The translations under genes were made by a program, and so were the position numbers. From the NCBI GenBank assembly GCA_009908385.1, contig JAAAPE010000093.1:1-37886 (forward strand): a DNA stretch of 37,886 nucleotides, written 5' to 3'. A model generated the notes under the pieces. That model saw only the letters and a list, made by a program, of their open reading frames with translations, did no database searches and was not told the DNA's origin. The stretch is from Gammaproteobacteria bacterium (GTDB lineage: Bacteria > Pseudomonadota > Gammaproteobacteria > Xanthomonadales > Wenzhouxiangellaceae). This document shows, piece after piece, positions 1 through 9,694 of the stretch; within the stretch, counting starts at the first letter, position 1, and the number at the start of each line of letters is the position of its first letter.

Positions 1-1668
1 GGGCAGCTCGTCCTGCTCGCGCTCATCGACGCCTTCATCGTCGTCCGGGCGACCGAACACCTGGGCCGTACCGGTCTTGCCGGCCATGATCACGTCCAGT
101 CGGGGCTCGATGGCGCGCGCCGTGCCGCTCGCCCCGTGGATCACGCCCACGAGTCCCTCGTGGACCGCCTGCCAGTAGGCGTCGTCGTGGTCGATCATGC
201 GAACCGTCTGCCGTTCGCCCATCAGGGCCGGCGGCGCGGTCCGGCCGCGGCCGGCCAGGGCGGCGGTCGCGTGCGCGAGCTGGACCGGCGTGACTACGGT
301 GAAGCCCTGCCCGATGCCGGTGATCACCGTCTCGCCCGGAAACCAGGGCTGGTCGAAGGTCGCGCGCTTCCAGGAGCGCGTCGGCAGCACGCCGGTGATT
401 TCGCCGGGCAGGTCGAGGCCGGTCTTGCGCCCGAACCCGAACAGCGCCAGTTCGCGCGCGATCCGGTCGATGCCGAGCTCGACGGCCAGGCGATAGAAGT
501 AGACATTGACCGACTCGGCCAGCGCCAGGGACAGGTCGACCTCGCCGTGGCCGCCGTCCTTCCAGTCCCGGTAACGCCGGCTGTGCCCGGGCAGCTGGTA
601 GGTTCCGCTGGAAAACACCCGCGTGTCGGGCGTGATCGCTCCGGCCTGCAGCCCGGCCAGCGCGATGAAGGGCTTGACCGTCGAGCCCGGTTCGTACCCG
701 CCGGACAGCACGCGATTGAACAGCGGGCGCTGCCGGTGGGCCAGCAGCGCGTCGTAGTCGGCATGGCTGATCCCGTGGACGAAGAGATTGGGATCGAAGC
801 CCGGCTTGCTGACCAGGGCCAGCACCTGCCCGCTGGCGACGTCGAGGACGACGACTGCGCCGGCGAAATCACCCAGGGCCTCGTAGGCGGCGCGCTGCAC
901 GTCGAGGTCGACGTTGAGGCGAAGGTCCTCGCCGGGCGCCGGGTCGGTATGCTCGAGCACCCGCAGCACCCGACCCTGCGCGTTCGTCTCTACGCGCTCG
1001 AAGCCGGGGTGCCCGTGCAGGCGCGCTTCGTACTCGTACTCGATGCCGGTCTTGCCGACGTGCGTGGTGGCACGGTAGCGGTCGCCGTCGAGGCGCTGCC
1101 GATCGCGATCGTCGATGCGGCCGACGTACCCGACCAGGTGGGCGAACAGCTCGCCGTGCGGATAGTGGCGCGTCAGGTAGGGTTCGATGTCCACGCCCGG
1201 CAGGCGATGGCGGTGAATGGCCAGGCGCGCGACCTCTTCCTCGACCAGGTTGCTCTTGAGCGTGATCGCCTCGAAGCGACGGGAGCGCGCGCTCTGCCGG
1301 TCGAAGCGTTCCCGCTCGTCGTCGCTGATCGGCACCAGATCCGCCAGGCGGGTGATGGTCGCGTCGAGGTCATCGGTTCGCTCCGGCACCACGACCAGCC
1401 GGTAGGCCGGCAGGTTCTCGGCCAGCACGCGGCCGCGGCGGTCCAGGATCAGTCCCCGGTTGGGGGCGAGGGCGCGCAGGCCGATGCGGTTCTCGTCGGC
1501 GCGCGCCGCGTACTGTTCGTGATCGCCCAGCTGCAGCAGTGCCAGCCGCAGCAGGAGCAGGCCGATGACGAGCAGCATGACGACGATGAGGAAGCGGAAA
1601 CGGCCGCGCAGCAGCGCCCTGACTGCGCGCGAATCGCCGATGCTCGACTCGCGCGTACCCGAAATCAC
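1..1668 (-). CDS. mrdA: Penicillin-binding protein 2 (peptidoglycan transpeptidase), 3' end cut by window
   Basis: Class B PBP that cross-links lateral-wall peptidoglycan in the elongasome; inner membrane with a periplasmic catalytic domain. Read on the minus strand, the first 556 residues are in the window. A short cytoplasmic stretch is followed by one membrane anchor (about residues 24-45), then the PBP dimerisation domain and the transpeptidase domain. All three penicilloyl-transferase motifs are visible: STVK with nucleophile Ser329 (E. coli PBP2 uses Ser330), SVN near base 490, and KTGTAQ near base 85. The sequence around them matches PBP2 rather than FtsI. The start is GTG at 1668; its GTGA overlaps the mreD stop, implying translational coupling. 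Only the last 60-80 residues are missing. rodA would be expected next, outside the window. Confidence 0.96.
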   Translation of the reverse strand, partial: MISGTRESSIGDSRAVRALLRGRFRFLIVVMLLVIGLLLLRLALLQLGDHEQYAARADENRIGLRALAPNRGLILDRRGRVLAENLPAYRLVVVPERTDDLDATITRLADLVPISDDERERFDRQSARSRRFEAITLKSNLVEEEVARLAIHRHRLPGVDIEPYLTRHYPHGELFAHLVGYVGRIDDRDRQRLDGDRYRATTHVGKTGIEYEYEARLHGHPGFERVETNAQGRVLRVLEHTDPAPGEDLRLNVDLDVQRAAYEALGDFAGAVVVLDVASGQVLALVSKPGFDPNLFVHGISHADYDALLAHRQRPLFNRVLSGGYEPGSTVKPFIALAGLQAGAITPDTRVFSSGTYQLPGHSRRYRDWKDGGHGEVDLSLALAESVNVYFYRLAVELGIDRIARELALFGFGRKTGLDLPGEITGVLPTRSWKRATFDQPWFPGETVITGIGQGFTVVTPVQLAHATAALAGRGRTAPPALMGERQTVRMIDHDDAYWQAVHEGLVGVIHGASGTARAIEPRLDVIMAGKTGTAQVFGRPDDDEGVDEREQDELP

Positions 1669-2156
1669 GTCCGCACCCGCCGCTCACGCTGCCGGAGCGC
1701 ATCGAGCAGCAGAAAGAGCCAGGGCCAGATCAGCATGCCCACCAGCGGCGCGAGCCACCACTGCCAGGTCGGCCAGCGATCGCCGACCAGTCCGATGATC
1801 CACAGCTGGACGATGCGGTCGTTGAAAAGCAGCAGCAGGACCACCGCGGCCTGCTGCCAGGGCGGGAAGAAGCGAATCCGGAAGCGGAATCGTTCCACGA
1901 GGTAGCTGATGATGACCAGGCTCAGGGCGTGCTGCCCCAGCAGCGAACCGGTGAGCAGGTCGATCACCAGCCCGCCGGCGAAGGCCTGGCCCATGTGGCG
2001 CAGCCGCCCGCCTTCGAGGTTCCAGTAGATCATCACCAGGGCGGCCCAGTAAGGGCGGGCATCCTCGATCGCCGCCGGCAGCGGCATCAGGGTCAGCAGG
2101 ATCACCACGAGCAGGGACAGGGCCAGCGTCCAGTTGGCGCTGTCGCGGACGCTCAC
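1665..2156 (-). CDS. mreD: Rod-shape-determining protein MreD
   Basis: Small integral membrane protein of the elongasome that bridges MreC with the PBP2/RodA synthase. The 163 residues are mostly hydrophobic, with about five predicted membrane helices, and the MreD-like stretch 'LVIDLLTGSLLGQHALSL' near the middle. Length matches the family (about 160). It overlaps mreC upstream by 4 bases (ATGA) and mrdA downstream by 4 bases (GTGA), so mreC-mreD-mrdA are probably translationally coupled. MreD diverges fast, so the call rests on position as much as on sequence. Confidence 0.93.
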   Translation of the reverse strand: MSVRDSANWTLALSLLVVILLTLMPLPAAIEDARPYWAALVMIYWNLEGGRLRHMGQAFAGGLVIDLLTGSLLGQHALSLVIISYLVERFRFRIRFFPPWQQAAVVLLLLFNDRIVQLWIIGLVGDRWPTWQWWLAPLVGMLIWPWLFLLLDALRQRERRVRT

Positions 2157-3115
2157 GAGCGCACCTCCCCGCCGCTGTCATCCCCGTCGGGCTCCGCAGC
2201 GGTCGCTTCCGTCGCGGACTCCCCGGCGGGCGCTTCCTCCGCGTCCGGTTCCGGCGCGGCCTCGACGTCCGGTTCGGGCGTGTCGACCACGAGCACGTGC
2301 CGCGCCCGGTCGAGACGCCCGAGCGGTCGCGCCTGCGCCCGGGCGAAGGCCTCGCCGGCGGGCCGCAGGACCGATTCGACCTCGGCGACGGGCAGACCGG
2401 GCGGAAAGGCACCGCCCAGGCCGGACGTCACCAGTCGATCGCCCGGCGCCAGGTCGACGTTCATCGGCAGGTCGGTCAGTCGCAGTCGGTTGATCCGGCC
2501 GGAGCCGTAGGCGACGGTGCGCAGGCCCGTGCGCTGAACGCGCACCGGCAGGGCATGGTCCGGGTCGGAAATCAGGATGACCTGGGCGGTGCGCAGGCCC
2601 AGTTCGTCGACCTGGCCGATCACCCCGAGGCTGTCCATCACGGGCTGGCCGGTCGACAGGCCGTCGCTGCTGCCGCGGTTGATTACCACGCGGTGCGACC
2701 AGGGATTGAGATCGATCTTCATCAGCTCGGCCGAGCGATAGGTCGTTTCCAGGCGGCGCGAGGCCTCGAGCAGGGCGCGCAGTTCGCGGTTGTCGTTCCG
2801 GAGTTCCTGGAGCAGCGCCAGCTCAGCGCTCTGCTGGCGACGCTGGCGTTCCAGCGCGGCGATGTCGTTCATCAGTTCGTGGCGCGTGCGCATTTCCTCG
2901 CCGAGGCGCCGACCGAGCGCGAACGGCGCTTCGACCGCCAGCACCACCGGCTCGACGGCACGCCAGCCGAGGGCACGGATCTTCTCGACGTAGCGCCCGC
3001 GGTAATCGAGCGTCATCAGGATGATGGCCAGCAGCGCGTAGAACATGAGCCGCGCAATGCGAGCGGCCGCATCGCCGTCGATCGCCGCCGGCCATGAGCT
3101 GCCGCCCGGAGTCAC
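2153..3115 (-). CDS. mreC: Rod-shape-determining protein MreC
   Basis: Periplasmic scaffold of the elongasome that activates PBP2. 320 residues: a short cytoplasmic N-terminus, one membrane helix (about 20-38), a coiled coil (about 75-120, rich in Glu/Arg/Leu), then the two beta-barrel MreC domain with the typical 'NPWSHRVVINRGSSDGL' start and 'VITSGLGG..PPGLPV'-like element (here LVTSGLGGAFPPGLPVAEV). The final ~45 residues are a low-complexity acidic Ala/Glu/Pro/Asp tail, absent from E. coli MreC and probably disordered. It starts 33 bases after mreB, in the same operon. Confidence 0.95.
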   Translation of the reverse strand: MTPGGSSWPAAIDGDAAARIARLMFYALLAIILMTLDYRGRYVEKIRALGWRAVEPVVLAVEAPFALGRRLGEEMRTRHELMNDIAALERQRRQQSAELALLQELRNDNRELRALLEASRRLETTYRSAELMKIDLNPWSHRVVINRGSSDGLSTGQPVMDSLGVIGQVDELGLRTAQVILISDPDHALPVRVQRTGLRTVAYGSGRINRLRLTDLPMNVDLAPGDRLVTSGLGGAFPPGLPVAEVESVLRPAGEAFARAQARPLGRLDRARHVLVVDTPEPDVEAAPEPDAEEAPAGESATEATAAEPDGDDSGGEVRS

Positions 3116-3148
3116 TGCCCGATCCGGCCCCCGTGTGCCGCCACGGCG

Positions 3149-4237
<1,089 letters not shown>

Positions 4238-4239
4238 CT

Positions 4240-4268
4240 AATGTAGCAATGCCAGCGCAAACCGGCAA
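4240..4268 (-). promoter_or_regulatory. Sigma-70-type promoter of the mreBCD-mrdA operon
   Basis: On the minus strand, -35 TTGCCG (4263-4268) and -10 TACATT (4240-4245) are separated by exactly 17 bases. The -10 ends 44 bases before the mreB ATG and sits in the only AT-richer stretch upstream of the operon. Seen directly; promoter activity is inferred. Confidence 0.6.
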
Positions 4269-4279
4269 GCTGCAATGGA

Positions 4280-4309
4280 GGGTTCAGGTTTCAGGGTTCA
4301 GGTTTCAGG
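4280..4309. repeat. Heptamer tandem array, left arm (4 copies)
   Basis: Four tandem 7-base units, alternating GGGTTCA and GGTTTCA (4280-4307), followed by GG. On the opposite strand the units read TGAACCC/TGAAACC, the same family as the array at 4411-4470, so the two arrays are inverted relative to each other across about 100 bases. The array lies immediately upstream of the mreB -35 box. Confidence 0.85.
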
Positions 4310-4338
4310 CGGCAGCGGCCGGGTTCTGGCGGGCGGAC

Positions 4339-4402
4339 AAGCCGCGACATGCAGGTGCCGGGCCTTGACGTGGTTGTTCGTGGAACCATCGTGGCGCGGC
4401 TT
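4339..4402. repeat. Imperfect inverted repeat inside the heptamer-flanked core
   Basis: AAGCCGCGACATG (4339-4351) and the reverse complement of 4390-4402 (AAGCCGCGCCACG) match at 11 of 13 positions. The pair is nested symmetrically inside the two heptamer arrays. GC-rich arms containing GCCGCG resemble REP-type extragenic palindromes, but no family is assigned. Confidence 0.5.
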
Positions 4403-4410
4403 CCTCCAAT

Positions 4411-4470
4411 CCCTGAAACCTAAACCCTAAACCCTAAACCCTGAAACCTGAAACCTGAAACATGAAACCT
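4411..4470. repeat. Heptamer tandem array, right arm (about 8.5 copies)
   Basis: Consecutive 7-base units: CCCTGAA, ACCTAAA, CCCTAAA, CCCTAAA, CCCTGAA, ACCTGAA, ACCTGAA, ACATGAA, then ACCT. The consensus is (A/C)CCT(A/G)AA. The array ends 14 bases short of the RND stop codon at 4485. AT content is well above the surroundings. It can pair with the left array (4287-4309 against part of 4440-4462 with one internal mismatch). Confidence 0.9.
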
Positions 4471-4484
4471 CGAACCGGCCGCCG

Positions 4485-7400
4485 TCAGGCGGCCTGTTCG
4501 TCGTGGCCGTGGTCGCGGGCCAGGTAGAGGTACATCGCCGGCACCACGAACAGCGTGAAGGCCGTCCCGATCGTCATGCCGGTGGCGATCACCAGGCCCA
4601 TCGAGAAACGCGAGGCCGCGCCAGCGCCGGTGGCGATGAGCAGCGGCACCATCGCCAGCACCAGGGCCGCGGTGGTCATCAGGATCGGGCGCAGGCGGAT
4701 CGATGTCGCCTCCTCGATGGCCTTGCGCTTGCTCATGCCCTCTTCCTGAAGCTTGTTGGCGAATTCCACGATCAGGATGCCGTGCTTGGAGATCACGCCG
4801 ATGAGCGTGACCAGGCCGACCTGGGTATAGATGTTGAGCGTGGTCAGGCCCAGCGCGACGAAGATCATCGCGCCGCAGATCGACATCGGCACGGTCACGA
4901 GCATGATCAGCGGGTCGCGGAAGGATTCGAACTGCGCCGCAAGCACCAGAAAGATGACCGTCAGCGCGAAAGCGAAGGTGAGCAGCAGCGCGGAACCTTC
5001 GGTCTTGAGCTGGCGCGACTGGCCCGCGTAGTCGACGTTGTAGCCCGGCGGCAGCACCTGCGCGGCGGCGGCGTCGAGTACCGCCAGGGCGTCGCCCAGC
5101 GGCACGCCCGGCCGCGGAACCCCCGAGATGGTGACCGCGTTGAGCTGCTGGAAACGCTTGAGCTGGCGCGGCTCGACCGTTTCCTCGAGGCTCACCAGCG
5201 TGGCCAGCGGAATCAGCTCGCCGCTTCTCGAGCGCGTGTAGTAGTCCTCGAGCTGATCCGGATTGAGGCGGCGCTCGCGCTCGACCTGTGGAATCACGCG
5301 GTAACTGCGGTTGTCGAGCGAGAAGCGATTGACGTAGCCGCCGGCGAGCATCGCCGAGAGGTCGTTACCCAGGGTGGCCATGTCCACGCCCAGCAGCGCC
5401 GCCTTGTCCCGGTTGACCCGGACGCGCACGCGCGGCTTGTCGATGTTGAGGTCGGAGTTGACGAAGATGAACTTGCCGCTCTCCCGCGCCGCCTGCAGCA
5501 CCTGATCGGCCAGCTGCTGGATATTGCTCAGCGGCTCGGTCGAGCCGATGACGAATTCCACCGGAAAGCCGGAACCGCCGCTGGGCAGCGAGGGAGGCAT
5601 GAACGTCGCCACCTCCAGTCCGGCCACGTTCTGCGCCGCCGGCTGAATGGCCTCGTCCATCACCGCCCGTGTCCCTCGCTCGCGCTCGTTCCAGGGCTTG
5701 AGCACGAAGCCGGTAATCGCCGAGTTGGTCGACTCGGTCATACCGCCCCCGCCGCCGCTGGCGCCGTTGATGATGAACACGTTCTCAAGCTCGGGGATCT
5801 CGTCGATCAGGTCGACGAAGGTGCGTGTGTAGCGCGACAGGTATTCGATGGTGGAGTACGGGTCGCTGGTGGACTGGGCGACCACGAAGCCCTGGTCTTC
5901 CTCGGGCGCCAGCTCGGAACTGGCAGACATGAACAGAAAGCCGCAGGAAACGAGCACGATCAGGCCGAAGACGGCGATGACCGAGCGGGTCTCGAGCGCC
6001 CCGTGGAGCTTGCGGCGATAGGCGCGGCGCAGGTTGTCGAACTTCTCGTCGAGCCAGCGCGCCAGTCGGCTGTCGCCGTTGTCGCCGTCGCTGGCCTTGA
6101 GCAGCTTGGCGCACATCATCGGCGAGAGCGTCAGCGCGACCACCCCCGACAGCAGCACGGCGCCGGCCAGCGTGAAGGCGAACTCGACGAACAGCGTGCC
6201 CGTCAGCCCGCCGATGAAGCCGATCGGGATGTAGACGGCCACCAGGGTCGTGGTCATGGCCACGACCGGCCAGGCCAGCTCACGCGCGCCCTTGATCGCC
6301 GCGTCCCGGGGTGTCATGCCCTCCTCGATGTGCCGGTGGATGTTCTCGAGCACGATGATGGCGTCGTCGACGACGATGCCGATGGCCAGCACCATCGCGA
6401 GCAGCGTGAGCAGGTTGATCGAAAAGCCCATCAGCAGCATCAGGAACAGGGCGCCGACGAGCGACAAGGGCACGGCGACGGCCGGGATGATGACCGTCCG
6501 GAGCGAGCCGAGGAACAGGAATATGACGATCACGACGATGATCAGCGCCTCGATGATCGTGGTGATCACCTCGTCGATGGCGTTGTTGATGTACTCGGTG
6601 CTGTCGTAGGGGATATCGGCTTCCAGCCCGGTCGGCAGTTCCGGCAGGATCTCGCGGTCCCACACCTCGCGCACGTCGGCGATCACGTCGAGCGAGTTGG
6701 CGTCGGGCGAGACCTCCACACCGATGAAGGTCGCCTCCTCGCCGTTGAAGCTCACCGACGAGTTGTAGCTCTCCGAACCCAGCTCCACGCGCGCGACGTC
6801 TTCCAGGCGTACGAGGGTGTCGCTGGTCGAGGCGACGACGAGGTCGCGGAACTGCTCGGGCGTCTGCAGGTCGGTCTCGGCGGTCAGGCCGATCGAGATC
6901 ATCTGGCCCTTGGTCGATCCCACCGCCGAGAGCACGTTGTTGCGCGCGAGGGCGGCGTAGACGTCGCTGGAGGTTACCTCGAGCGCGGTCATGCGGTCGG
7001 GCTCGAGCCAGATGCGCATGGCGAAGGTCTCCGCACCCAGGATCTGCGCCCGCTGCACGCCCGGGATCGTGGACAGCTTCGGCTCGACCACGCGCACCAG
7101 GTAGTCGGTGATCTGGTTGTTGTCGAGCAGCTCGCTGTAGAAGCTGAGGTACATGGCCGCGGTCGACTGGCCTTCGGCCAGGTCGACGACCGGGTCCTCG
7201 GCGGCGTCCGGCAGTTCGCCGCGCAGCTTGTTGACCTTGGCCGCCACCTGCGTGAGCGCCTCGTTGGGGTCGGTCTCGATGTCCAGGTAGGCCTGGATGT
7301 TCGACGCGCCGGGCACGGTCGTGGAGACGATGTAGTCGATGCCCTCGGCGGTCGCGACCTCGCGCTCCATCGGCGTGGTGATGAAGCCCTGGACGAGGTC

Positions 7401-7568
7401 GGCGTCGGCCCCGATGTAGGCGGTCGACACGCTGATCACCGCGTTCTGCAGCTCGGGATACTGGCGCACGTTCAGGTCGGTGGCGGCGCGCAGGCCCAGC
7501 AGCAGGATGAACAGGCTGACCACGCTGGCCAGCACCGGCTTGTTGATGAAGATGTCGGTGAATTTCAT
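4485..7568 (-). CDS. RND (HAE1-family) multidrug efflux permease
   Basis: Inner-membrane proton/drug antiporter subunit of a tripartite efflux pump. 1027 residues, the normal RND length, with two internally homologous halves each holding a large periplasmic loop and six membrane helices. The proton-relay aspartates are seen as D401-D402 in the TM4 motif GIVVDDAIIVLENIHRH. The first helix (MKFTDIFINKPVLA...) and the 'GISVTPMERE'-type porter element (here GFITTPMEREV) are typical. It starts 4 bases after the stop of the membrane-fusion gene. A 7-bp GC stem (4477-4494) spans the stop codon without a T-run. No outer-membrane channel gene is in the window, so the pump presumably borrows a TolC-like protein. 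The substrate cannot be read from sequence. Confidence 0.95.
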   Translation of the reverse strand: MKFTDIFINKPVLASVVSLFILLLGLRAATDLNVRQYPELQNAVISVSTAYIGADADLVQGFITTPMEREVATAEGIDYIVSTTVPGASNIQAYLDIETDPNEALTQVAAKVNKLRGELPDAAEDPVVDLAEGQSTAAMYLSFYSELLDNNQITDYLVRVVEPKLSTIPGVQRAQILGAETFAMRIWLEPDRMTALEVTSSDVYAALARNNVLSAVGSTKGQMISIGLTAETDLQTPEQFRDLVVASTSDTLVRLEDVARVELGSESYNSSVSFNGEEATFIGVEVSPDANSLDVIADVREVWDREILPELPTGLEADIPYDSTEYINNAIDEVITTIIEALIIVVIVIFLFLGSLRTVIIPAVAVPLSLVGALFLMLLMGFSINLLTLLAMVLAIGIVVDDAIIVLENIHRHIEEGMTPRDAAIKGARELAWPVVAMTTTLVAVYIPIGFIGGLTGTLFVEFAFTLAGAVLLSGVVALTLSPMMCAKLLKASDGDNGDSRLARWLDEKFDNLRRAYRRKLHGALETRSVIAVFGLIVLVSCGFLFMSASSELAPEEDQGFVVAQSTSDPYSTIEYLSRYTRTFVDLIDEIPELENVFIINGASGGGGGMTESTNSAITGFVLKPWNERERGTRAVMDEAIQPAAQNVAGLEVATFMPPSLPSGGSGFPVEFVIGSTEPLSNIQQLADQVLQAARESGKFIFVNSDLNIDKPRVRVRVNRDKAALLGVDMATLGNDLSAMLAGGYVNRFSLDNRSYRVIPQVERERRLNPDQLEDYYTRSRSGELIPLATLVSLEETVEPRQLKRFQQLNAVTISGVPRPGVPLGDALAVLDAAAAQVLPPGYNVDYAGQSRQLKTEGSALLLTFAFALTVIFLVLAAQFESFRDPLIMLVTVPMSICGAMIFVALGLTTLNIYTQVGLVTLIGVISKHGILIVEFANKLQEEGMSKRKAIEEATSIRLRPILMTTAALVLAMVPLLIATGAGAASRFSMGLVIATGMTIGTAFTLFVVPAMYLYLARDHGHDEQAA

Positions 7569-7572
7569 GCGT

Positions 7573-8739
7573 TCAGCCGCTCGCCGGTTGCGGGTTCAGG
7601 TCGGACTCCGGCCGGACGTCGTTGTTGATCTTCACGCTCGCGCCGTTGCGCAGCTTGAGCAGCCCGCTGGTGGCCACGCGGTCCCCGGCTTCGAGCCCGT
7701 CGGTGATGGCGATCATGTCGCCGCGGCGAACGCCGGTCTGGACCAGCCGTCTTTCAACGGTCAGCTCGGAGTCGTCGCCCTCGCCGTCGCCCTGGATGAC
7801 GTAGACGGAGTTGCCGTAGGGGTTGAAGCTGACCGCCGTCTGCGGAACCATCAGCACCTCCCGCGGCTCGCCCCAGCGCAGGATGACGCTGGCGAACATG
7901 CCCGGCCGGAGCGCCATGTCGGCGTTCTCGAAGGTGGCCTGCACCAGGAAGCTGCGCGTGCGTTCGTCGATCGAGCCCTCGACCGAGGTCACTTCGCCGC
8001 GGAAGCTGCGGCCCGGATAGGCATCGGTTTCCACGCTGACTTCCGCGCCCACCGACACCTCCGGGAGATTCCTTTCGGGCAGCGTGAAGTTGAGGAAGAT
8101 CGGTGAAATCGCACGCAGCGGCACGATGGTCGTGCCGGGCGATACGTACTGCCCGAGGTCCACCCGCCGGATGCCGAGATAGCCGTCGAAGGGTGCTCGC
8201 AGGATCTTCTGCTCGATGCGCGCCTGCTGCGCATCCATGTCGGCGACCGCCTGGCGGTAGCGCGACTCGGCCTGGTCGAGCTCGGACTCGGACACGCTGT
8301 TCTGCGCTCGCAACCGGCGCAGTCGGTCGCGCTCGGATTCGGCCAGGTCGCGCGCGGCGCGCAGTGCCGCCAGCTCGGCCTGGTCGGTGTCGACATCCAG
8401 CCTCGCCAGGACGTCGCCGACCTCGACGTAGGCGCCGTTTTCGAATTCGATCGAGCGAACGATGCCCCCGAGTTCGGTCGTCAGGTTGACGCCGTTGGTC
8501 GCCTTGAACGTGCCGACGGCCCGGATTTCGCGCGGCCAGCGATCCTCGACCGCCTCGGTGGTGGTCACGGTCGCCGGCGGCGCGGGCATGTTGTCGAAGA
8601 ACTGGTTCATCATCTTGCCCGAAAACCAGATCCAGCCGAACACGCCGCCGAACACCACGCCGACGATCAGCAGCATGATGATCATCCGCTTGGTCACCGA
8701 AGGTTGCTTGCGCTGTGCGCCCTGATGCTGATTGGCCAT
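7573..8739 (-). CDS. RND periplasmic adaptor (membrane-fusion protein)
   Basis: Periplasmic adaptor linking the RND permease to an outer-membrane channel. 388 residues: cytoplasmic basic N-terminus, one membrane helix (about 19-41) and no lipobox, so it is anchored by a helix rather than a lipid. Then come the barrel-sandwich lipoyl half, an alpha-hairpin with coiled-coil heptads (about 115-175), the second lipoyl half ('LRAPFDGYLGIRRVDLGQYVSPG'-type signature), and beta-barrel and membrane-proximal domains. It follows tetR by 3 bases and precedes the permease by 4, forming one operon. Confidence 0.94.
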   Translation of the reverse strand: MANQHQGAQRKQPSVTKRMIIMLLIVGVVFGGVFGWIWFSGKMMNQFFDNMPAPPATVTTTEAVEDRWPREIRAVGTFKATNGVNLTTELGGIVRSIEFENGAYVEVGDVLARLDVDTDQAELAALRAARDLAESERDRLRRLRAQNSVSESELDQAESRYRQAVADMDAQQARIEQKILRAPFDGYLGIRRVDLGQYVSPGTTIVPLRAISPIFLNFTLPERNLPEVSVGAEVSVETDAYPGRSFRGEVTSVEGSIDERTRSFLVQATFENADMALRPGMFASVILRWGEPREVLMVPQTAVSFNPYGNSVYVIQGDGEGDDSELTVERRLVQTGVRRGDMIAITDGLEAGDRVATSGLLKLRNGASVKINNDVRPESDLNPQPASG

Positions 8740-8742
8740 AGG

Positions 8743-9531
8743 TCAGTCTCGATTCGTTCGGTTGGTGGAGTTCGTATCCAGGTCGGAAAGCAGGACGTGC
8801 AGCCCCTCGCGATCGCACACGCCGTGGAAGACCCCGCGCCAGAGTCGTTCCACCTTGTCGGCCACGTGTGACGCGCTGATGTCGTCGACCAGGGGCTTCC
8901 AGCCCAGGCCGTTGAGCAGGAACTCGATATGCTGCAGCAGCAGTCCGTAGGGGCGATTGACGTCGTAGAAGGACAGCAGCCCGTCGGCATGGACCAGGGT
9001 GTGCATGCCCAGGCACAGCGTCCACGGCCCGACACCCAGGTCGAGATTGCGCAGGCCCCGGTCGGGCAGGTCGCCTTCGTCGACGGCCTGCCGCACGATC
9101 GAGCGGACCTCTTCGCACATCGGCTGGCTTCGCTCCAGCGCCTGGGTCCGGCGCGCCTCGCTGGTCGCCGACCAGACCGCCTCGGTGAACACGTACTGGG
9201 CCAGGCGGAAATGTTCCGGGCACTGGCTGGCGAAGAGCACGTCGGCGACCGACAGCGCGAACATCCGGTCGCGCGTCGTGCCGTCGAAGCCGGCGGCCCG
9301 GCAGAACAGCTCGACCCGATCGCCGGACATTAGCGTCGACAGCGCCAGCAGCAGGTCTTCCTTGGACGAGAAATGCTGGTAGAGGGTACCCGTGGCGTAG
9401 TCGCAGGCGGCGGCCACCCGGGCCATGGTCAGGCTGAGCAGGCCGTCGCCGAGAATCAGCCGGCGTGCGGTGTCCAGGAACAGGTCTTCGCGGGCCGCGA
9501 ATTCCCGGGCCTTGCGTTCTTGAGTACCCAT
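8743..9531 (-). CDS. TetR-family repressor of the efflux operon
   Basis: One-component regulator; 262 residues from the ATG at 9531. An in-frame extension up to 9708 exists but crosses the promoter and has no conserved character, so it is rejected. The N-terminal helix-turn-helix is clear: LTMARVAAACDYATGTLYQHFSSKEDLL, the standard TetR recognition region. The C-terminal ligand domain is divergent and contains an unusual number of Cys/Trp residues. First gene of tetR-MFP-RND, all on the minus strand with 3-4 base gaps, so repressor and pump are co-transcribed. Autorepression is likely because a perfect palindrome overlaps the promoter. Confidence 0.93.
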   Translation of the reverse strand: MGTQERKAREFAAREDLFLDTARRLILGDGLLSLTMARVAAACDYATGTLYQHFSSKEDLLLALSTLMSGDRVELFCRAAGFDGTTRDRMFALSVADVLFASQCPEHFRLAQYVFTEAVWSATSEARRTQALERSQPMCEEVRSIVRQAVDEGDLPDRGLRNLDLGVGPWTLCLGMHTLVHADGLLSFYDVNRPYGLLLQHIEFLLNGLGWKPLVDDISASHVADKVERLWRGVFHGVCDREGLHVLLSDLDTNSTNRTNRD

Positions 9532-9559
9532 GGGGCGGAGACTAGCTCGGCGGGCGTGA

Positions 9560-9588
9560 ATTAAACGCGTATTTTGAACGGCGTTCAA
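9560..9588 (-). promoter_or_regulatory. tetR-efflux operon promoter with overlapping palindromic operator
   Basis: Minus strand: -35 TTGAAC (9583-9588), 17-base spacer, -10 TTTAAT (9560-9565). A perfect 7+1+7 palindrome TTGAACGGCGTTCAA lies at 9574-9588 and covers the whole -35 box. This is the classic arrangement for TetR self-repression. Palindrome and spacing are seen directly; binding is inferred. Confidence 0.75.
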
Positions 9589-9694
9589 TAAATGATCAAG
9601 CCCCGGAAATTCCGGCGATCCGGCGTCGGCACGGCCCGGCGGGTTCATTACAATGGACGGCCGTTTCGCCCACGCAATCGCTGAGGAACCCCCA

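Noticed and set aside
4411-4470. CCCTAAA units read as a telomere-like end
   Set aside because: Degenerate, short and internal to a bacterial chromosome between two ordinary operons; the resemblance to plant telomere repeats is coincidental.
4477-4494. GGCCGCC-GTCA-GGCGGCC stem over the RND stop as a terminator
   Set aside because: Seven-base stem but no T-run in the direction of transcription and it overlaps the coding end; not enough for an intrinsic terminator.
4503-7628. A 1041-codon open frame on the plus strand antisense to the RND gene, and similar long frames opposite other genes
   Set aside because: GC-rich codon use leaves the opposite strand open. The translations are His/Arg/Gln/Gly-rich with no fold, and the sense genes have clear motifs.
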